Source: Fidelibacterota bacterium
GTDB lineage: Bacteria > Fidelibacterota > UBA8477 > JABMPR01
Assembly (NCBI GenBank): GCA_018673925.1
Contig: JABHBL010000043.1
Coordinates: 62,001-126,000 of the forward strand
Length of the DNA: 64,000 nt
Direction of reading: 5' to 3'
Notes under the pieces: model-generated
The model's input: only the letters and a program-made list of their open reading frames with translations
Told to the model about the DNA's origin: nothing
The model's database searches: none
Made by a program: the position numbers and the translations under genes
Shown here: in pieces, positions 1-9,015 of the stretch
Numbering within the stretch: position 1 is the first letter of the stretch
Layout: each line of letters starts with the position of its first letter

Positions 1-296
1 TTGCCTTTGACCTGCCAATGATTCTTGTCAATCTTCTTGATCTTTAATACAGTATCATCTTCACTGCGGGCACTGATATCCTGTACATTCCTTGCATATT
101 CTCTCACGAGATAGGAGCCTGGTGTCCAGACAGGGAGTGCCACCACTTCCGTTCCTCGGGCTCCATCAAGCCGCATCTCAACTTCAAAGAGATGGGTGTG
201 GGGCTCCGACATGGAAAGGGTGTATTGAACACTTTTTCCCCACAAACTTGTTGAGATCAGAACTAGAAGATATATAGATCTTACCGTAAAACGCAT
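1..296 (-). CDS. M61-family aminopeptidase, N-terminal part (cut by window edge)
   Basis: Only the first ~98 codons are present; the gene runs off the left edge. The start is an ATG at 296 preceded by an AGGAG-type ribosome site. The product begins with a signal peptide (hydrophobic run IYLLVLIST) and then shows PHTHLFEVEMRL and a WTPGSYLVREYARNVQ block. This block is characteristic of the N-terminal beta domain of M61 glycyl aminopeptidase-like proteins. The catalytic thermolysin-like and PDZ domains would lie outside the window. A secreted or periplasmic peptidase is the likely role. The family call rests on one motif block. Confidence 0.75.
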   Translation of the reverse strand, partial: MRFTVRSIYLLVLISTSLWGKSVQYTLSMSEPHTHLFEVEMRLDGARGTEVVALPVWTPGSYLVREYARNVQDISARSEDDTVLKIKKIDKNHWQVKG

Positions 297-374
297 GGTG
301 CTCTCCTGAATAAAATTTATCCTCAAAATATGCTCAGAAATAAAATCGTGGCAAGGGTTGTTGTGCCTATTTTA

Positions 375-458
375 CCATGTTGGGATCGTGGTATACCGGG
401 TCGGGATTGTGATATACCAGGTTGGAGTTGCAATATGCCAGGCTGGGATTCGAATCCC
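375..458. repeat. Four degenerate 21-bp tandem units leading into a REP palindrome
   Basis: Four consecutive 21-base units begin at 375, 396, 417 and 438. Each starts with CC and carries a GGGAT/GGAGT core followed by a TATA/TATG-type end. The last unit merges with the perfect palindrome at 441-462. The region lies between the divergent peptidase and transposase genes. The array looks like decayed copies of the left part of the REP unit. Confidence 0.7.
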
Positions 459-462
459 AGCC
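441..462. repeat. REP-like perfect palindrome, left of transposase
   Basis: This is a 22-base perfect palindrome with the core GGGATTCGAATCCC flanked by GGCT/AGCC. The same core recurs at 821-844, 1042-1069 and 26791-26814. It lies 57 bases upstream of the RAYT start codon, as expected for a REP element mobilised by a RAYT. Confidence 0.8.
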
Positions 463-518
463 GAGGACTTGCACCAATCCATTTTATTTTACCCCAACCC
501 CAATAAAAAGGATTCACC

Positions 519-1016
519 ATGCGACATCGCAACACACGGCGACGACCCTATCGTCGTTTTGGATATTATTTCATAACCACAAACGTGAGCGAGGGATTTT
601 CCATTCTCGATCAGTATGAATATGGACATCTGTTGGAACATATTATTTTTTATGCGGCCAGTATTCACTCTGTTCAGGTGATTGCCTTTAAACTCAATCC
701 AGATCATGTCCATCTCGTAGCTCAAATCGGAAAGATTGGGACCATCTCTGACTATATGGCATCCTGGAAGCGACAGTTTTCAAGACAGGTGAATGTTCTT
801 CTACATCATCGATATTCCCCAGGTCGGGATTCGAAGCCCGACCTCGAAAAGATCAATAAATTCCGATGGCAGCCCTCGTATCACTCCCACCTCATCACAA
901 GCAAACCGGACTTTGACAATCACATCAACTATATCATCAATCAGAAAAAGCATCACAATTTGGGGGAAAACAAATTTTGTTTTGTTGACCATAAACATGT
1001 TTTCAACTTTAAATAA
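519..1016 (+). CDS. REP-associated tyrosine transposase (RAYT, IS200/Y1 type)
   Basis: A 165-residue single-domain Y1 transposase. The metal-binding HVH sits at residues 63-65 (NPDHVHLVAQ), the family-typical WQPSYHSHLI at 117-126, and the probable nucleophile Tyr138 in FDNHINYII. RAYTs are single-copy domesticated relatives of IS200/IS605 transposases that act on REP palindromes. This one is flanked by such palindromes at 441-462 and 1042-1069. Residues about 101-109 (PGRDSKPDL) are encoded by a further REP-like palindrome at 821-844 and lie between two conserved blocks. They look like an in-frame insertion; whether the enzyme stays active is unknown. An AAGGA ribosome site precedes the ATG. 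Confidence 0.88.
   Translation: MRHRNTRRRPYRRFGYYFITTNVSEGFSILDQYEYGHLLEHIIFYAASIHSVQVIAFKLNPDHVHLVAQIGKIGTISDYMASWKRQFSRQVNVLLHHRYSPGRDSKPDLEKINKFRWQPSYHSHLITSKPDFDNHINYIINQKKHHNLGENKFCFVDHKHVFNFK
821..844. repeat. REP-like palindrome inside the transposase reading frame
   Basis: A 24-base near-perfect palindrome (AGGTCGGG...CCCGACCT with a TTCGAA centre and one mismatched pair). It shares the GGGATTCGAA core and the ATAT-CC-AGG left context with the copy at 441-462. It is read through in frame as PGRDSKPDL. Confidence 0.7.
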
Positions 1017-1041
1017 TCGGTCAGATCAGGATTGTGCAAAT

Positions 1042-1069
1042 CAAGGCTGGGATTCAAATCCCAGCCTTG
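1042..1069. repeat. REP-like palindrome, right of transposase
   Basis: Inverted repeat with 13-base perfect arms (CAAGGCTGGGATT and its complement) around a CA loop, 25 bases after the RAYT stop codon. A 21-base unit similar to those at 375-458 precedes it, so both sides of the transposase gene carry the same repeat in the same orientation. Confidence 0.8.
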
Positions 1070-1097
1070 TCCATAGAATTCCTACACCTTCCGATAT

Positions 1098-1125
1098 AAA
1101 AAAGGGCCGGCGAACCGACCCTTTT
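1098..1125. terminator. Bidirectional hairpin terminator between RAYT and sod
   Basis: AAAAAGGGcCGG-cgaa-CCGaCCCTTTT forms a GC-rich stem with one mismatch, an A-run on one side and a T-run on the other. It lies between two convergent genes and can serve both strands. Confidence 0.75.
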
Positions 1126-1146
1126 AATTAATCTGTTGAACAATTA

Positions 1147-1728
1147 CTATTTAGCGAACTGCTCAGCTACAAAATCCCAGTTGAAAATCTTCCAGATTTC
1201 TTCCAGATATTTTGGACGCGCATTACGATAATCCACGTAATAAGCATGTTCCCACACATCAACCGTGAGGAGGGCAGTCTGACCATTGGTCATTGGTGTG
1301 CCAGCATTTGAAGTAGAGGCAATTGCCAGAGAACCGTCAGCATTCTTAACCAACCAGGTCCAACCAGCACCAAAATTGGTAGCAGCAGCCTTGGTAAACT
1401 CGGCTTTGAAATTGTCAAATGAACCAAAGGCTGAATCAATAGCAGAAGCCAGGGCTCCTGATGGAACGCCGCCACCATTTGGTGAGAGACAGTTCCAGTA
1501 GAAGGTGTGATTCCAGACCTGGGCAGCATTATTGAAAACACCACCAGAAGCTTTCATAATAATTTCTTCCAGACTTGAGTTTTCAAACTCAGTTCCAGGG
1601 ACCAGATTGTTCAAGTTTGTAACATAGGCATTGTGGTGCTTGCCATAGTGGTAATCAAGTGTCTCAGCTGAAATAACTGGAGCTAAGGCGTCCTGAGCAA
1701 ATGGCAGAGCTGGTAATTCATGTTTCAT
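1147..1728 (-). CDS. sodB: Iron-type superoxide dismutase
   Basis: Converts superoxide to oxygen and hydrogen peroxide. It has full family length (193 residues). Counting from the first of two adjacent ATGs (1731), the metal ligands are His28 (YHYGKHH), His75 (WNHTFYW), Asp158 and His162 (DVWEHAYY). Gln71 in [13 protein letters not shown] marks an Fe-type enzyme; Mn-types have His or Gly patterns there. I prefer the second ATG (1728): it gives [10 protein letters not shown], matching known SodB starts, and better spacing from AAGGAG. No signal peptide is visible, so it is cytoplasmic. The gene appears to be monocistronic. Confidence 0.95.
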   Translation of the reverse strand: MKHELPALPFAQDALAPVISAETLDYHYGKHHNAYVTNLNNLVPGTEFENSSLEEIIMKASGGVFNNAAQVWNHTFYWNCLSPNGGGVPSGALASAIDSAFGSFDNFKAEFTKAAATNFGAGWTWLVKNADGSLAIASTSNAGTPMTNGQTALLTVDVWEHAYYVDYRNARPKYLEEIWKIFNWDFVAEQFAK

Positions 1729-1973
1729 CATTTATCTCCTTAAATTTAAGGGCTTAACATTACGTATTTTATCATCTTTACAGTATAAACGGAGAAACCC
1801 CCTTGTAAAGCGACAACTTTGTGAGAAAAGTCCCGCTAAAATAGCAGGTAAATCCATCCTCATGAAGGGAAATAAATAATTATAGACTCTCATGGTTCAG
1901 GTCTTGAAGCAATTAAATTTGTTAGATAATGCCAGTATCCATCCTGCTATTAATTGCTTAATTTTAAAGCCTT

Positions 1974-4900
1974 GTGAACAATATCAAACGACATCCAATT
2001 TTTCTGGTCTTCATCTTCTTTGGGCTTGTGTTAAGTACGAGAGCTGAAATCGTATATGAGTCAGGTGATCTCATGGAGTTTATTGGTGGTGTTTCAGCGA
2101 GTACGGCCTACGACAATTATGTCAGTCATGTTTCAGAAGGTATCGCTGATGAGGGTTACAATGACTATGGTCCTGATTGGGTTGATGTACAAACTGACGG
2201 TTTTGGCGACTATCGGATTATTCCTGAGTCTAGCTATACCCTGACACACTGGCGCAATATTTTTGAAGCGCTACTCCAGAATGATCTCACACTGGCGGAC
2301 CAGCTGCTCACTGATTCACTTGAGACCTTTAACTACGATCTTGTTCAATTTGAAGATGTGGTTTATGACCGCACCCTCTATCTCATTCGTGAACGTCTCG
2401 ATATGTCCTATGTAGACCAGAACCAGGATGGGGTTCTGGGGGATGAAGTTACAGGGAGTTTTGCCAATGGATGGGGGCTGTATATTCTTAACCCAAATGC
2501 CAGCAGACAACATGTGGTGGTCGAAATACCACACCCCAGTGATGATTTTATTGCACCTTATCTAGGGACTGAAATGTTTCTCCAGACAGATGCCCTGGCC
2601 ATGATGATCTCAGGTGCAGGTAGAGAGGTCAAGTGGACAGAATCTGGAAATTATTCCAATAACAAATCTTTGTCGGACCCAGCCCGTAACAGCAATACAG
2701 TTTTCCATGTCTTTCATGAAGTCCTGGTAGATTCCCTGATGCAATTAGGACCTCATTCACCATTGGTCCTGCATGCCCATAGCTATGATGATAATGCTGC
2801 TCATGCAGACTTTGAGAGTATTGTCCTCTCAGGTGGCTGGGATGCAGACAATGCCAATAAACCTATCCGGGATATTTCTGACGATAATCTTGATCTTGTA
2901 AACTTTACAGCAGAATATCCTGTTGAAGCAGGACAGTTTGGTGAACATGATCAGGTGCGGGTTGATGAATTTTACCGTGTCCACTATAGTGGCAGTTTTA
3001 TCTATCATGGCCTTCATGGTGATATCAATATGCCACATACCTACACGCTACTGGGACCCAACACCGGTGTCCAGATGAATTACCTCAGACAGTTTTTCAA
3101 CAATAATGAGGTGTATGAACCCTGGGTCCAGATCGAATTTTTTGAAAAGCCCATGCTCTTCCAGGATATGGATATGCCACTCACAGAGCTCTATGCTGGT
3201 GAGTATCCGAGCTCCTACCAAAATCACAGTATCCTCCTTGAATATTATCAGCCCTTTATTGATGCCCTGGAAGCTTATCTCACAAACTGGATGACTGTCC
3301 CTGATGAGACCCCTCCCCCTGCTATCCCTGGTTGGAGAACAGAATTTGATGGACAAACTTATGTGAGCCTGAGATGGGACCCTGTATATGACACCAATCA
3401 CAAGACCTATCGAATCATATATGGTTTAGACAGCCTCACATCCGATTCTCATTTCATGGATGCATCAACAAGCATGCAATTCGCCAACCCAAACATGAAC
3501 CACTTTATGATGGAAAATCTTGATCCTGATGGAGACTACGTTTTCAGAATTGAGGCTGAAGATCATTTTGGAAATTTTAGTCCCGCAAGTGAAATCATTA
3601 ATGACAATATTCCCGGACACGAACCTATCACTGTCCTGGAAAATTTTGATTCAGGAGAGATCTACCTGCAATCTTATCCAAATGAAGATCAACATCCACT
3701 ATCCTGGGTTTTGGATTCTGATAGAACATTTATGAACTCGGATTATTCGCTGGAAATTTGGGGCAATACCTGGAAGTCTCAAACTATTGATCCACACCCG
3801 GTTTTAGAGGGTTCAGTTTTTCAGATGGCTGCATATATCCAAAACATTGGTGAAATTCAAGGGATCGCCTTCCAGGATTCGCTTAATACACTTTTTTATG
3901 CCTTTGATGGCAGTCAGCAATTGGATATCGAAGAATGGGTCACGGTTTATCAGGGATATTTTCCCGAAGATACCTGGAATCTGTTTCGCCTGCCTGTGGG
4001 AGATGACTGGTTTGCCCGTTTTGATTACTACCCCATACTGACCAGCATGGTCTATATCAATGACAGGGATGATGATCCATATAGTCGCATCTTTTTTGAT
4101 GAAATTTTTGATATCACCAATGCCATTGCCTTTGCCCCTGAGGTAGAAATACAACATTCTCAAAACTCACTTTACAGAAACAGTTCAAATCAACGGAGTG
4201 TGGATGTCAACTTTCAAGCCGTGATCAACGATGCGGATAGCGAAACTCACAGCTATTTGTGGAATTTCGGTGACGGTGAAACCAGTCAATCTGCCAATCC
4301 TTCGCATACATATCTGGTTGAAGATGACCATGACTATACTGTTCTGTTACAGGTGACGGATGAATCGGGAACCATGGGACAGGCCAGAGCCCAGATCACC
4401 GTTGATCAGGGGAATGACAGTTTCCCATTAAAACTGAACTTTGTGGGTGATATCATGATCGCCAGGCGTTATGAAGACGCTGGTGGCATCCTGGAAACCC
4501 AGGGTATAGATGCTCTGTTCGAACCTACCAGGGGGCTCTTGGGAGACGCCGCTGATCTGAGTATCGCCAATCTTGAATGCGTCATGACGATTAATGGTGA
4601 GGAGCATCCCACCAAGTCAGTAACCTACAAGGGTCGCCCTGAATATGTCACTGCTCTGGCAGATGCTGGTATTGATCTTGTCTCTCTGGCCAACAACCAC
4701 ACGCTGGATTTTGGCCTGTTAGGATTACAAACCACACAGGCAGCCCTGGCAGCAAACGATATTCTATACTCAGGTTCCGGAGAAGATAGTGATGAAGCCT
4801 ATCAACCCATTTTTACCAATAATCTGGGTGTGTCCATCGCCTGGTTGGCAAATTGTGATCGGACCGGTCAATACAACAATTATCAGCCCTATCTGAATGC

Positions 4901-6728
4901 CGGCTACAACAAACCTGGCTTTGCCTATCTGACGCCTTACTACCTCCTGCAGCAAATCAGTGCTGTTCGAGATGTGGCTGATCTCGTCGTTATGGAAATG
5001 CATGCGGGAAGTGAATACTCCAGGGCTCCAGGAGCTGGTTATGACAGATATTTTGGTCCTGATGTTCCTCCTGATGAATGGGTCGCCCCCCTGGAAATAA
5101 TATCTAATATGGACTTAGAGGACGATTGGGATGAGGATGAAAACTATTCACCTCTCCTGGATGTACCCCATATGTGGGATCGTGAAATTCGCCACCTGGC
5201 CATTGATGGCGGTGCCGATTTGGTCGTGGTTCATCATCCTCACATCATTCAGGGTTTTGAAGCCTATAACGGAAAATTGATTGCCCATTCCCTGGGTAAT
5301 TTCATCTTCGATCTGAATTATCATGAAACCTTCCCTTCAGTCATTCTCAACGCTGAAGTGAATACCAGTGGATTTGCGGCCTACTCAGCAACGCCTGTCT
5401 ATCTGGATGATTATATCCCCGTCCCAGCCTATGGTGATCTCGGTGTTCACCTGCTGGATTATCTTGCAGGCAAGTCCAAAGATCTGGACACCTATCTTTA
5501 TGTCGACAGGGAAAATGCTTCCGCCTCAGTCTGGCTGGACACCCTCTCCATGCCACGTACTTCCATTTATAACCGGCGTGCTTTTGATCTACATCTTGTA
5601 GAATCTACCTGGGTCTCAGATCCCCTGGAGATACACCAGATGGGGAACCTCTCATCGCTGGATTCGCCTCCAGGAACAGGTTGGGAATATCGCCTGGGAC
5701 GTGAACTCCTCTGGTATGGTAACATGGAGGACGAAGGTGCCAGTGAATGGAACACAAACAGTAGTGACGAGTGGTTTGATCTAACAGAAGCACATTCCGG
5801 GGAGCGTTCTATTGGGCAGCATCGCACATCCAGCTCAGGCGATAATGTGATTACCAATCTGGAAAACCGCATCCGCCTGGATGCATCAAGGACCCATCAT
5901 ATTTCTGCCTATCTCATGACTCGGAACGCCAGTAATGTTAAAATTCAGGTAAGATATTATGCTGGTCGTACCACCTCGACCATCCTGGCCACCCATGATA
6001 TGAATTCAGGTGTAAACGGCACAACGGAGTGGGCATATTTCCATCAGGAGACTGTACCACCATCCAATGCCACCTATTTCGATATTCGACTCAACACGGA
6101 TACCCCTACTGCTGGTGATGGATTTGGTTGGTTTGATGATGTGCATTTTATTGAATGGACAGATTGGCGAGATGCTCCAGAGGCAAGTGTCAAATCACCC
6201 AATGATTATTATTTTGTTCAATTCAAAAATGGAATTATCGCCCAGGATCTCTCTTTCGAATTTATCGAAACGGTCTATACTGATCCTGAAGTGGTGATGC
6301 CAGATTTTGAAACAGATGGCAATATCGAGCTCATTGACACGGAAATTCACTTCACTGACCTCTCTACTGGTCCAGTAGGCTGGTGGGAGTGGGATTTTGG
6401 TGATGGGAATCAAAGTGTGGAGCAACACCCCGCACACATTTATACAGAGCCCGGCTTATATGATGTTAGTCTTTCGATTCGTGATCATACCGGAGCCATT
6501 CAAACAGAAATGCGTCAAGACCTGATACGGATCTTTTCCCAGTATATGCCTGGTGATCTAAATTTTGATGGCCAGAACTCTGTCAGTGACATTGTTATCC
6601 TGGTGAACATCATCATTGGTGAGATCGCTCCCACAGACGCTCAGTATGAAACTGCAGATGTGAATGGTGATGAACTAATTAATGTGCAAGATCTGGTATC
6701 ACTAATAAATATTATACTGTATAATTGA
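1974..6728 (+). CDS. Giant secreted protein: CapA-like phosphoesterase, FnIII/PKD domains and dockerin-like C-terminus
   Basis: A 1584-residue exported protein starting at GTG with a signal peptide (FLVFIFFGLVLSTRA). Visible parts in order are: an N-terminal domain of ~430 residues that I cannot place, with HxHxxD-like stretches (LVLHAHSYDDN); a fibronectin-III-like segment near 445-540; and a PKD domain near 741-809 (LWNFGDGETS). A CapA/PgsA-like metallophosphoesterase domain follows near 819-1129 (NFVGDIMIARR, SLANNHTLDFG, VVVHHPHIIQG, HSLGNFIFD). Then come a carbohydrate-binding-like beta domain near 1245-1390, a second PKD (WEWDFGDGNQS) and a dockerin-like pair at 1525-1584 with two EF-hand loops (DLNFDGQNSVSD, DVNGDELINVQD). 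CapA domains are known from poly-gamma-glutamate capsule genes. Here the substrate is unknown and may be an extracellular polymer. It stands alone with no operon partner. Confidence 0.82.
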   Translation: MNNIKRHPIFLVFIFFGLVLSTRAEIVYESGDLMEFIGGVSASTAYDNYVSHVSEGIADEGYNDYGPDWVDVQTDGFGDYRIIPESSYTLTHWRNIFEALLQNDLTLADQLLTDSLETFNYDLVQFEDVVYDRTLYLIRERLDMSYVDQNQDGVLGDEVTGSFANGWGLYILNPNASRQHVVVEIPHPSDDFIAPYLGTEMFLQTDALAMMISGAGREVKWTESGNYSNNKSLSDPARNSNTVFHVFHEVLVDSLMQLGPHSPLVLHAHSYDDNAAHADFESIVLSGGWDADNANKPIRDISDDNLDLVNFTAEYPVEAGQFGEHDQVRVDEFYRVHYSGSFIYHGLHGDINMPHTYTLLGPNTGVQMNYLRQFFNNNEVYEPWVQIEFFEKPMLFQDMDMPLTELYAGEYPSSYQNHSILLEYYQPFIDALEAYLTNWMTVPDETPPPAIPGWRTEFDGQTYVSLRWDPVYDTNHKTYRIIYGLDSLTSDSHFMDASTSMQFANPNMNHFMMENLDPDGDYVFRIEAEDHFGNFSPASEIINDNIPGHEPITVLENFDSGEIYLQSYPNEDQHPLSWVLDSDRTFMNSDYSLEIWGNTWKSQTIDPHPVLEGSVFQMAAYIQNIGEIQGIAFQDSLNTLFYAFDGSQQLDIEEWVTVYQGYFPEDTWNLFRLPVGDDWFARFDYYPILTSMVYINDRDDDPYSRIFFDEIFDITNAIAFAPEVEIQHSQNSLYRNSSNQRSVDVNFQAVINDADSETHSYLWNFGDGETSQSANPSHTYLVEDDHDYTVLLQVTDESGTMGQARAQITVDQGNDSFPLKLNFVGDIMIARRYEDAGGILETQGIDALFEPTRGLLGDAADLSIANLECVMTINGEEHPTKSVTYKGRPEYVTALADAGIDLVSLANNHTLDFGLLGLQTTQAALAANDILYSGSGEDSDEAYQPIFTNNLGVSIAWLANCDRTGQYNNYQPYLNAGYNKPGFAYLTPYYLLQQISAVRDVADLVVMEMHAGSEYSRAPGAGYDRYFGPDVPPDEWVAPLEIISNMDLEDDWDEDENYSPLLDVPHMWDREIRHLAIDGGADLVVVHHPHIIQGFEAYNGKLIAHSLGNFIFDLNYHETFPSVILNAEVNTSGFAAYSATPVYLDDYIPVPAYGDLGVHLLDYLAGKSKDLDTYLYVDRENASASVWLDTLSMPRTSIYNRRAFDLHLVESTWVSDPLEIHQMGNLSSLDSPPGTGWEYRLGRELLWYGNMEDEGASEWNTNSSDEWFDLTEAHSGERSIGQHRTSSSGDNVITNLENRIRLDASRTHHISAYLMTRNASNVKIQVRYYAGRTTSTILATHDMNSGVNGTTEWAYFHQETVPPSNATYFDIRLNTDTPTAGDGFGWFDDVHFIEWTDWRDAPEASVKSPNDYYFVQFKNGIIAQDLSFEFIETVYTDPEVVMPDFETDGNIELIDTEIHFTDLSTGPVGWWEWDFGDGNQSVEQHPAHIYTEPGLYDVSLSIRDHTGAIQTEMRQDLIRIFSQYMPGDLNFDGQNSVSDIVILVNIIIGEIAPTDAQYETADVNGDELINVQDLVSLINIILYN

Positions 6729-6782
6729 ACAACCCTCTTATTTTATAGTTAACAATTAACCCTCAAAAACTATTTTCCTCTT

Positions 6783-7640
6783 ATGACCAATTGGCGTGTT
6801 GTAGACATTATCAAAACAAGTGCTGACTTTCTGGAAAAGAAGGGTGTTCCTGATGCCCGGCTGGATGCAGAAATCCTTCTGGGACATGTTCTCAATAAAA
6901 ATCGTCTGGAACTTTATCTCTTTTTTGATCGACCCATGGGCAAAGAAGAGATGGATATTTATCGAGAATATATCAGACGCAGGGGAACCAGGGAACCACT
7001 CCAGCATATTGTAGCTGAGACTGGTTTTATGAACCTCATTCTTAAAACGACCTCTGCGGCGTTAATTCCGCGACCTGAAACAGAGATTCTGGTTGAGAAG
7101 ACCCTTACATTGGATATCAAGCCCTCAGCCCGTATTCTGGATATCGGCACGGGGTCTGGATGTATCGCCATTGCGTTAGCTCAGTCTCTTGAGGATGTAA
7201 AGGTACTAGGGATCGACATTTCCACAGATGCGTTGGCCTTAGCAAAAGAGAATGCTGTGCTCAATGAAACTCAAGTGGTCTTCCAGGAAATTGATATTCT
7301 TACATCCCTCCCAAAGATTGATGAGCGTTTTGATGTGGTTGTCTCAAACCCACCCTATATTGCCCTCAGCGAGAAGGATCAACTCCAGACAGAGGTCGCA
7401 CAGTTTGATCCAGAGCAAGCGCTGTTTGATGGAGGAGATGGACTTTCATTTTATCATCGGTTTGCTGAGATTCTACCTGAATTACTAATTCCCGGTGGGC
7501 ACTTTCTATTTGAATTTGGCGGGAGTCCCCAGGAAAATCCTGTGCTAAATATTTTTATGGAGAAGGGTTTCCACGATCTGAAAATCATCCAGGATTACAA
7601 TGGTGATCCCCGCATTATATCAGGTAAATACCTCCCCTGA
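6783..7640 (+). CDS. prmC: Peptide chain release factor N5-glutamine methyltransferase
   Basis: Methylates the GGQ glutamine of release factors RF1/RF2 using S-adenosylmethionine. It has the usual length (285 residues): an N-terminal helical domain (DARLDAEILLGHVL), the linker IPRPETEILVE, a SAM-binding loop (ILDIGTGSGCIAIALA) and the catalytic NPPY at 189-192. It heads a short operon with a membrane protein and a nitronate monooxygenase. No prfA gene lies next to it. Confidence 0.95.
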   Translation: MTNWRVVDIIKTSADFLEKKGVPDARLDAEILLGHVLNKNRLELYLFFDRPMGKEEMDIYREYIRRRGTREPLQHIVAETGFMNLILKTTSAALIPRPETEILVEKTLTLDIKPSARILDIGTGSGCIAIALAQSLEDVKVLGIDISTDALALAKENAVLNETQVVFQEIDILTSLPKIDERFDVVVSNPPYIALSEKDQLQTEVAQFDPEQALFDGGDGLSFYHRFAEILPELLIPGGHFLFEFGGSPQENPVLNIFMEKGFHDLKIIQDYNGDPRIISGKYLP

Positions 7641-7661
7641 ACTATTTGAAAGGAACCAAAA

Positions 7662-8000
7662 TTGAAATCTCGAATTATCCCCTACATATTCATGATTATT
7701 TTCCTGGCCGCTCATTTTTCCCGTGGGGGGAATAACATTCTTGCAGTGCTCACATTGCTTATTCCTTTCCTCTTCTTCGTTAAACAGAAATGGGTGATTA
7801 TCAGCCTCGAGATTGTTGCTTATTTGGCGGCACTCGTCTGGTTATATGGAGCGTATGGGTATATACAACTTCGAATCGCTACTGGTGATGATTGGATCAG
7901 ACTTCTAGTCATCATGGGGGGTGTAGCTCTTTACACTGCCTGGACTGGTTTCTTTCTAAGGTCTGATAAAATCAAAGAAGTTTATGGGATGAATGGATGA
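7662..8000 (+). CDS. Small three-to-four-helix membrane protein, unknown function
   Basis: 112 residues with hydrophobic segments near 7-23, 27-45, 48-66 and 82-100, so it is an inner-membrane protein. The start is TTG at 7662, preceded by AAAGGAA. It begins 21 bases after prmC and overlaps the next gene by four bases (ATGA). No conserved catalytic motif is visible and I do not recognise the family. Confidence 0.6.
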   Translation: MKSRIIPYIFMIIFLAAHFSRGGNNILAVLTLLIPFLFFVKQKWVIISLEIVAYLAALVWLYGAYGYIQLRIATGDDWIRLLVIMGGVALYTAWTGFFLRSDKIKEVYGMNG

Positions 8001-8995
8001 TTCACAAAGGGGAACCGCAGGAGGCTTTTGATACCTTTTGTAATGATTTAGATATCGCTCTCCCCATTGTCGGGGGTGCCATGTATCCCTGTTCCAATCC
8101 GGAATTGGTTGCAGCAATTTCTGAGGCTGGCGGTATCGGTATTGTCCAACCCCTGAGCTTGACCTACGTCCATGGTTATGATTTTCGAGAAGGACTTCGC
8201 TATATTCGTAGTCTCACCTCAAAACCCATTGGAGTAAATCTACTCATAGAAAAAAGCTCGCAACGCTATCTAGATCGTATTAAAGCCTGGTTGGATATTT
8301 CTTTGGAAGAGGGTTTTTCGTTTTTTGTCACAGCTCTAGGCAATCCCAAATACTACGCCGAAAAAATCCATGCACATGGAGGCCTGGTATATCACAATAC
8401 CACAACCCGGAGGTGGGCTGAGAAAGCAATTCTCGGGGATGTTGATGGTCTCATCTGTGTCAATGATCGCGCCGGGGGACATGCAGGAACCGAGGGGGCA
8501 GAAAAGCTCTACGAGGATCTGGTTGACTGCGGAAAGCCATTAATTTGTGCTGGGGGAATTAGCTCCCCTGAGGATGTTACCCGTATGTTGGAGCTGGGAT
8601 ATTCCGGTATCCAGATGGGTACACGATTTATCGCTACACAGGAGTGCAATGCACACCCCGATTATAAACAAGCCATTCTGGATGCCCGTGAAAACCAGAT
8701 TGTCCTCACTGACAAGCTTTCAGGTGTGCCTGTGTCTGTTATTCAAACTGATCATATCAAAAAAATGGGTCTTAAAGCAGGACCATTGGCTCGATGGATG
8801 CTGCGGGGATCCAAAACGAAAAAATATATGCGCATGTTCTATTCATTACGCTCATTTAGAACCCTCAAAAATGATAGGGATAAAACAGGGAGCTATCACC
8901 ACTTCCTGCAAGCTGGAAAGAGTGTTGGGGGCATTCATGAAATTCAGTCTGTCGCTGAAATAATGGACCAATATCGGCAAACACTGGAGCAATAA
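7997..8995 (+). CDS. Nitronate monooxygenase / 2-nitropropane dioxygenase-like flavoprotein
   Basis: FMN-dependent TIM-barrel enzyme of 332 residues. Family signatures are LPIVGGAMYPCSNPELVAAISEAGGIG near the N-terminus, the GGHAGTEG loop, ICAGGISSPEDV and GIQMGTRFIAT at the phosphate-binding strands. The family includes nitronate monooxygenases and FabK-type enoyl-ACP reductases. The sequence does not decide the substrate, though the GGHAG loop fits the nitronate branch. It is translationally coupled to the upstream membrane protein. Confidence 0.85.
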   Translation: MIHKGEPQEAFDTFCNDLDIALPIVGGAMYPCSNPELVAAISEAGGIGIVQPLSLTYVHGYDFREGLRYIRSLTSKPIGVNLLIEKSSQRYLDRIKAWLDISLEEGFSFFVTALGNPKYYAEKIHAHGGLVYHNTTTRRWAEKAILGDVDGLICVNDRAGGHAGTEGAEKLYEDLVDCGKPLICAGGISSPEDVTRMLELGYSGIQMGTRFIATQECNAHPDYKQAILDARENQIVLTDKLSGVPVSVIQTDHIKKMGLKAGPLARWMLRGSKTKKYMRMFYSLRSFRTLKNDRDKTGSYHHFLQAGKSVGGIHEIQSVAEIMDQYRQTLEQ

Positions 8996-9015
8996 ACGCC
9001 TATCGTTTGACCTGT

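Noticed and set aside
5347-5872. Reverse-strand frames of 60-100 codons inside the giant secreted protein gene
   Set aside because: They are rich in Arg, Pro and Ser as shadows of a coding frame usually are, and show no known motif.
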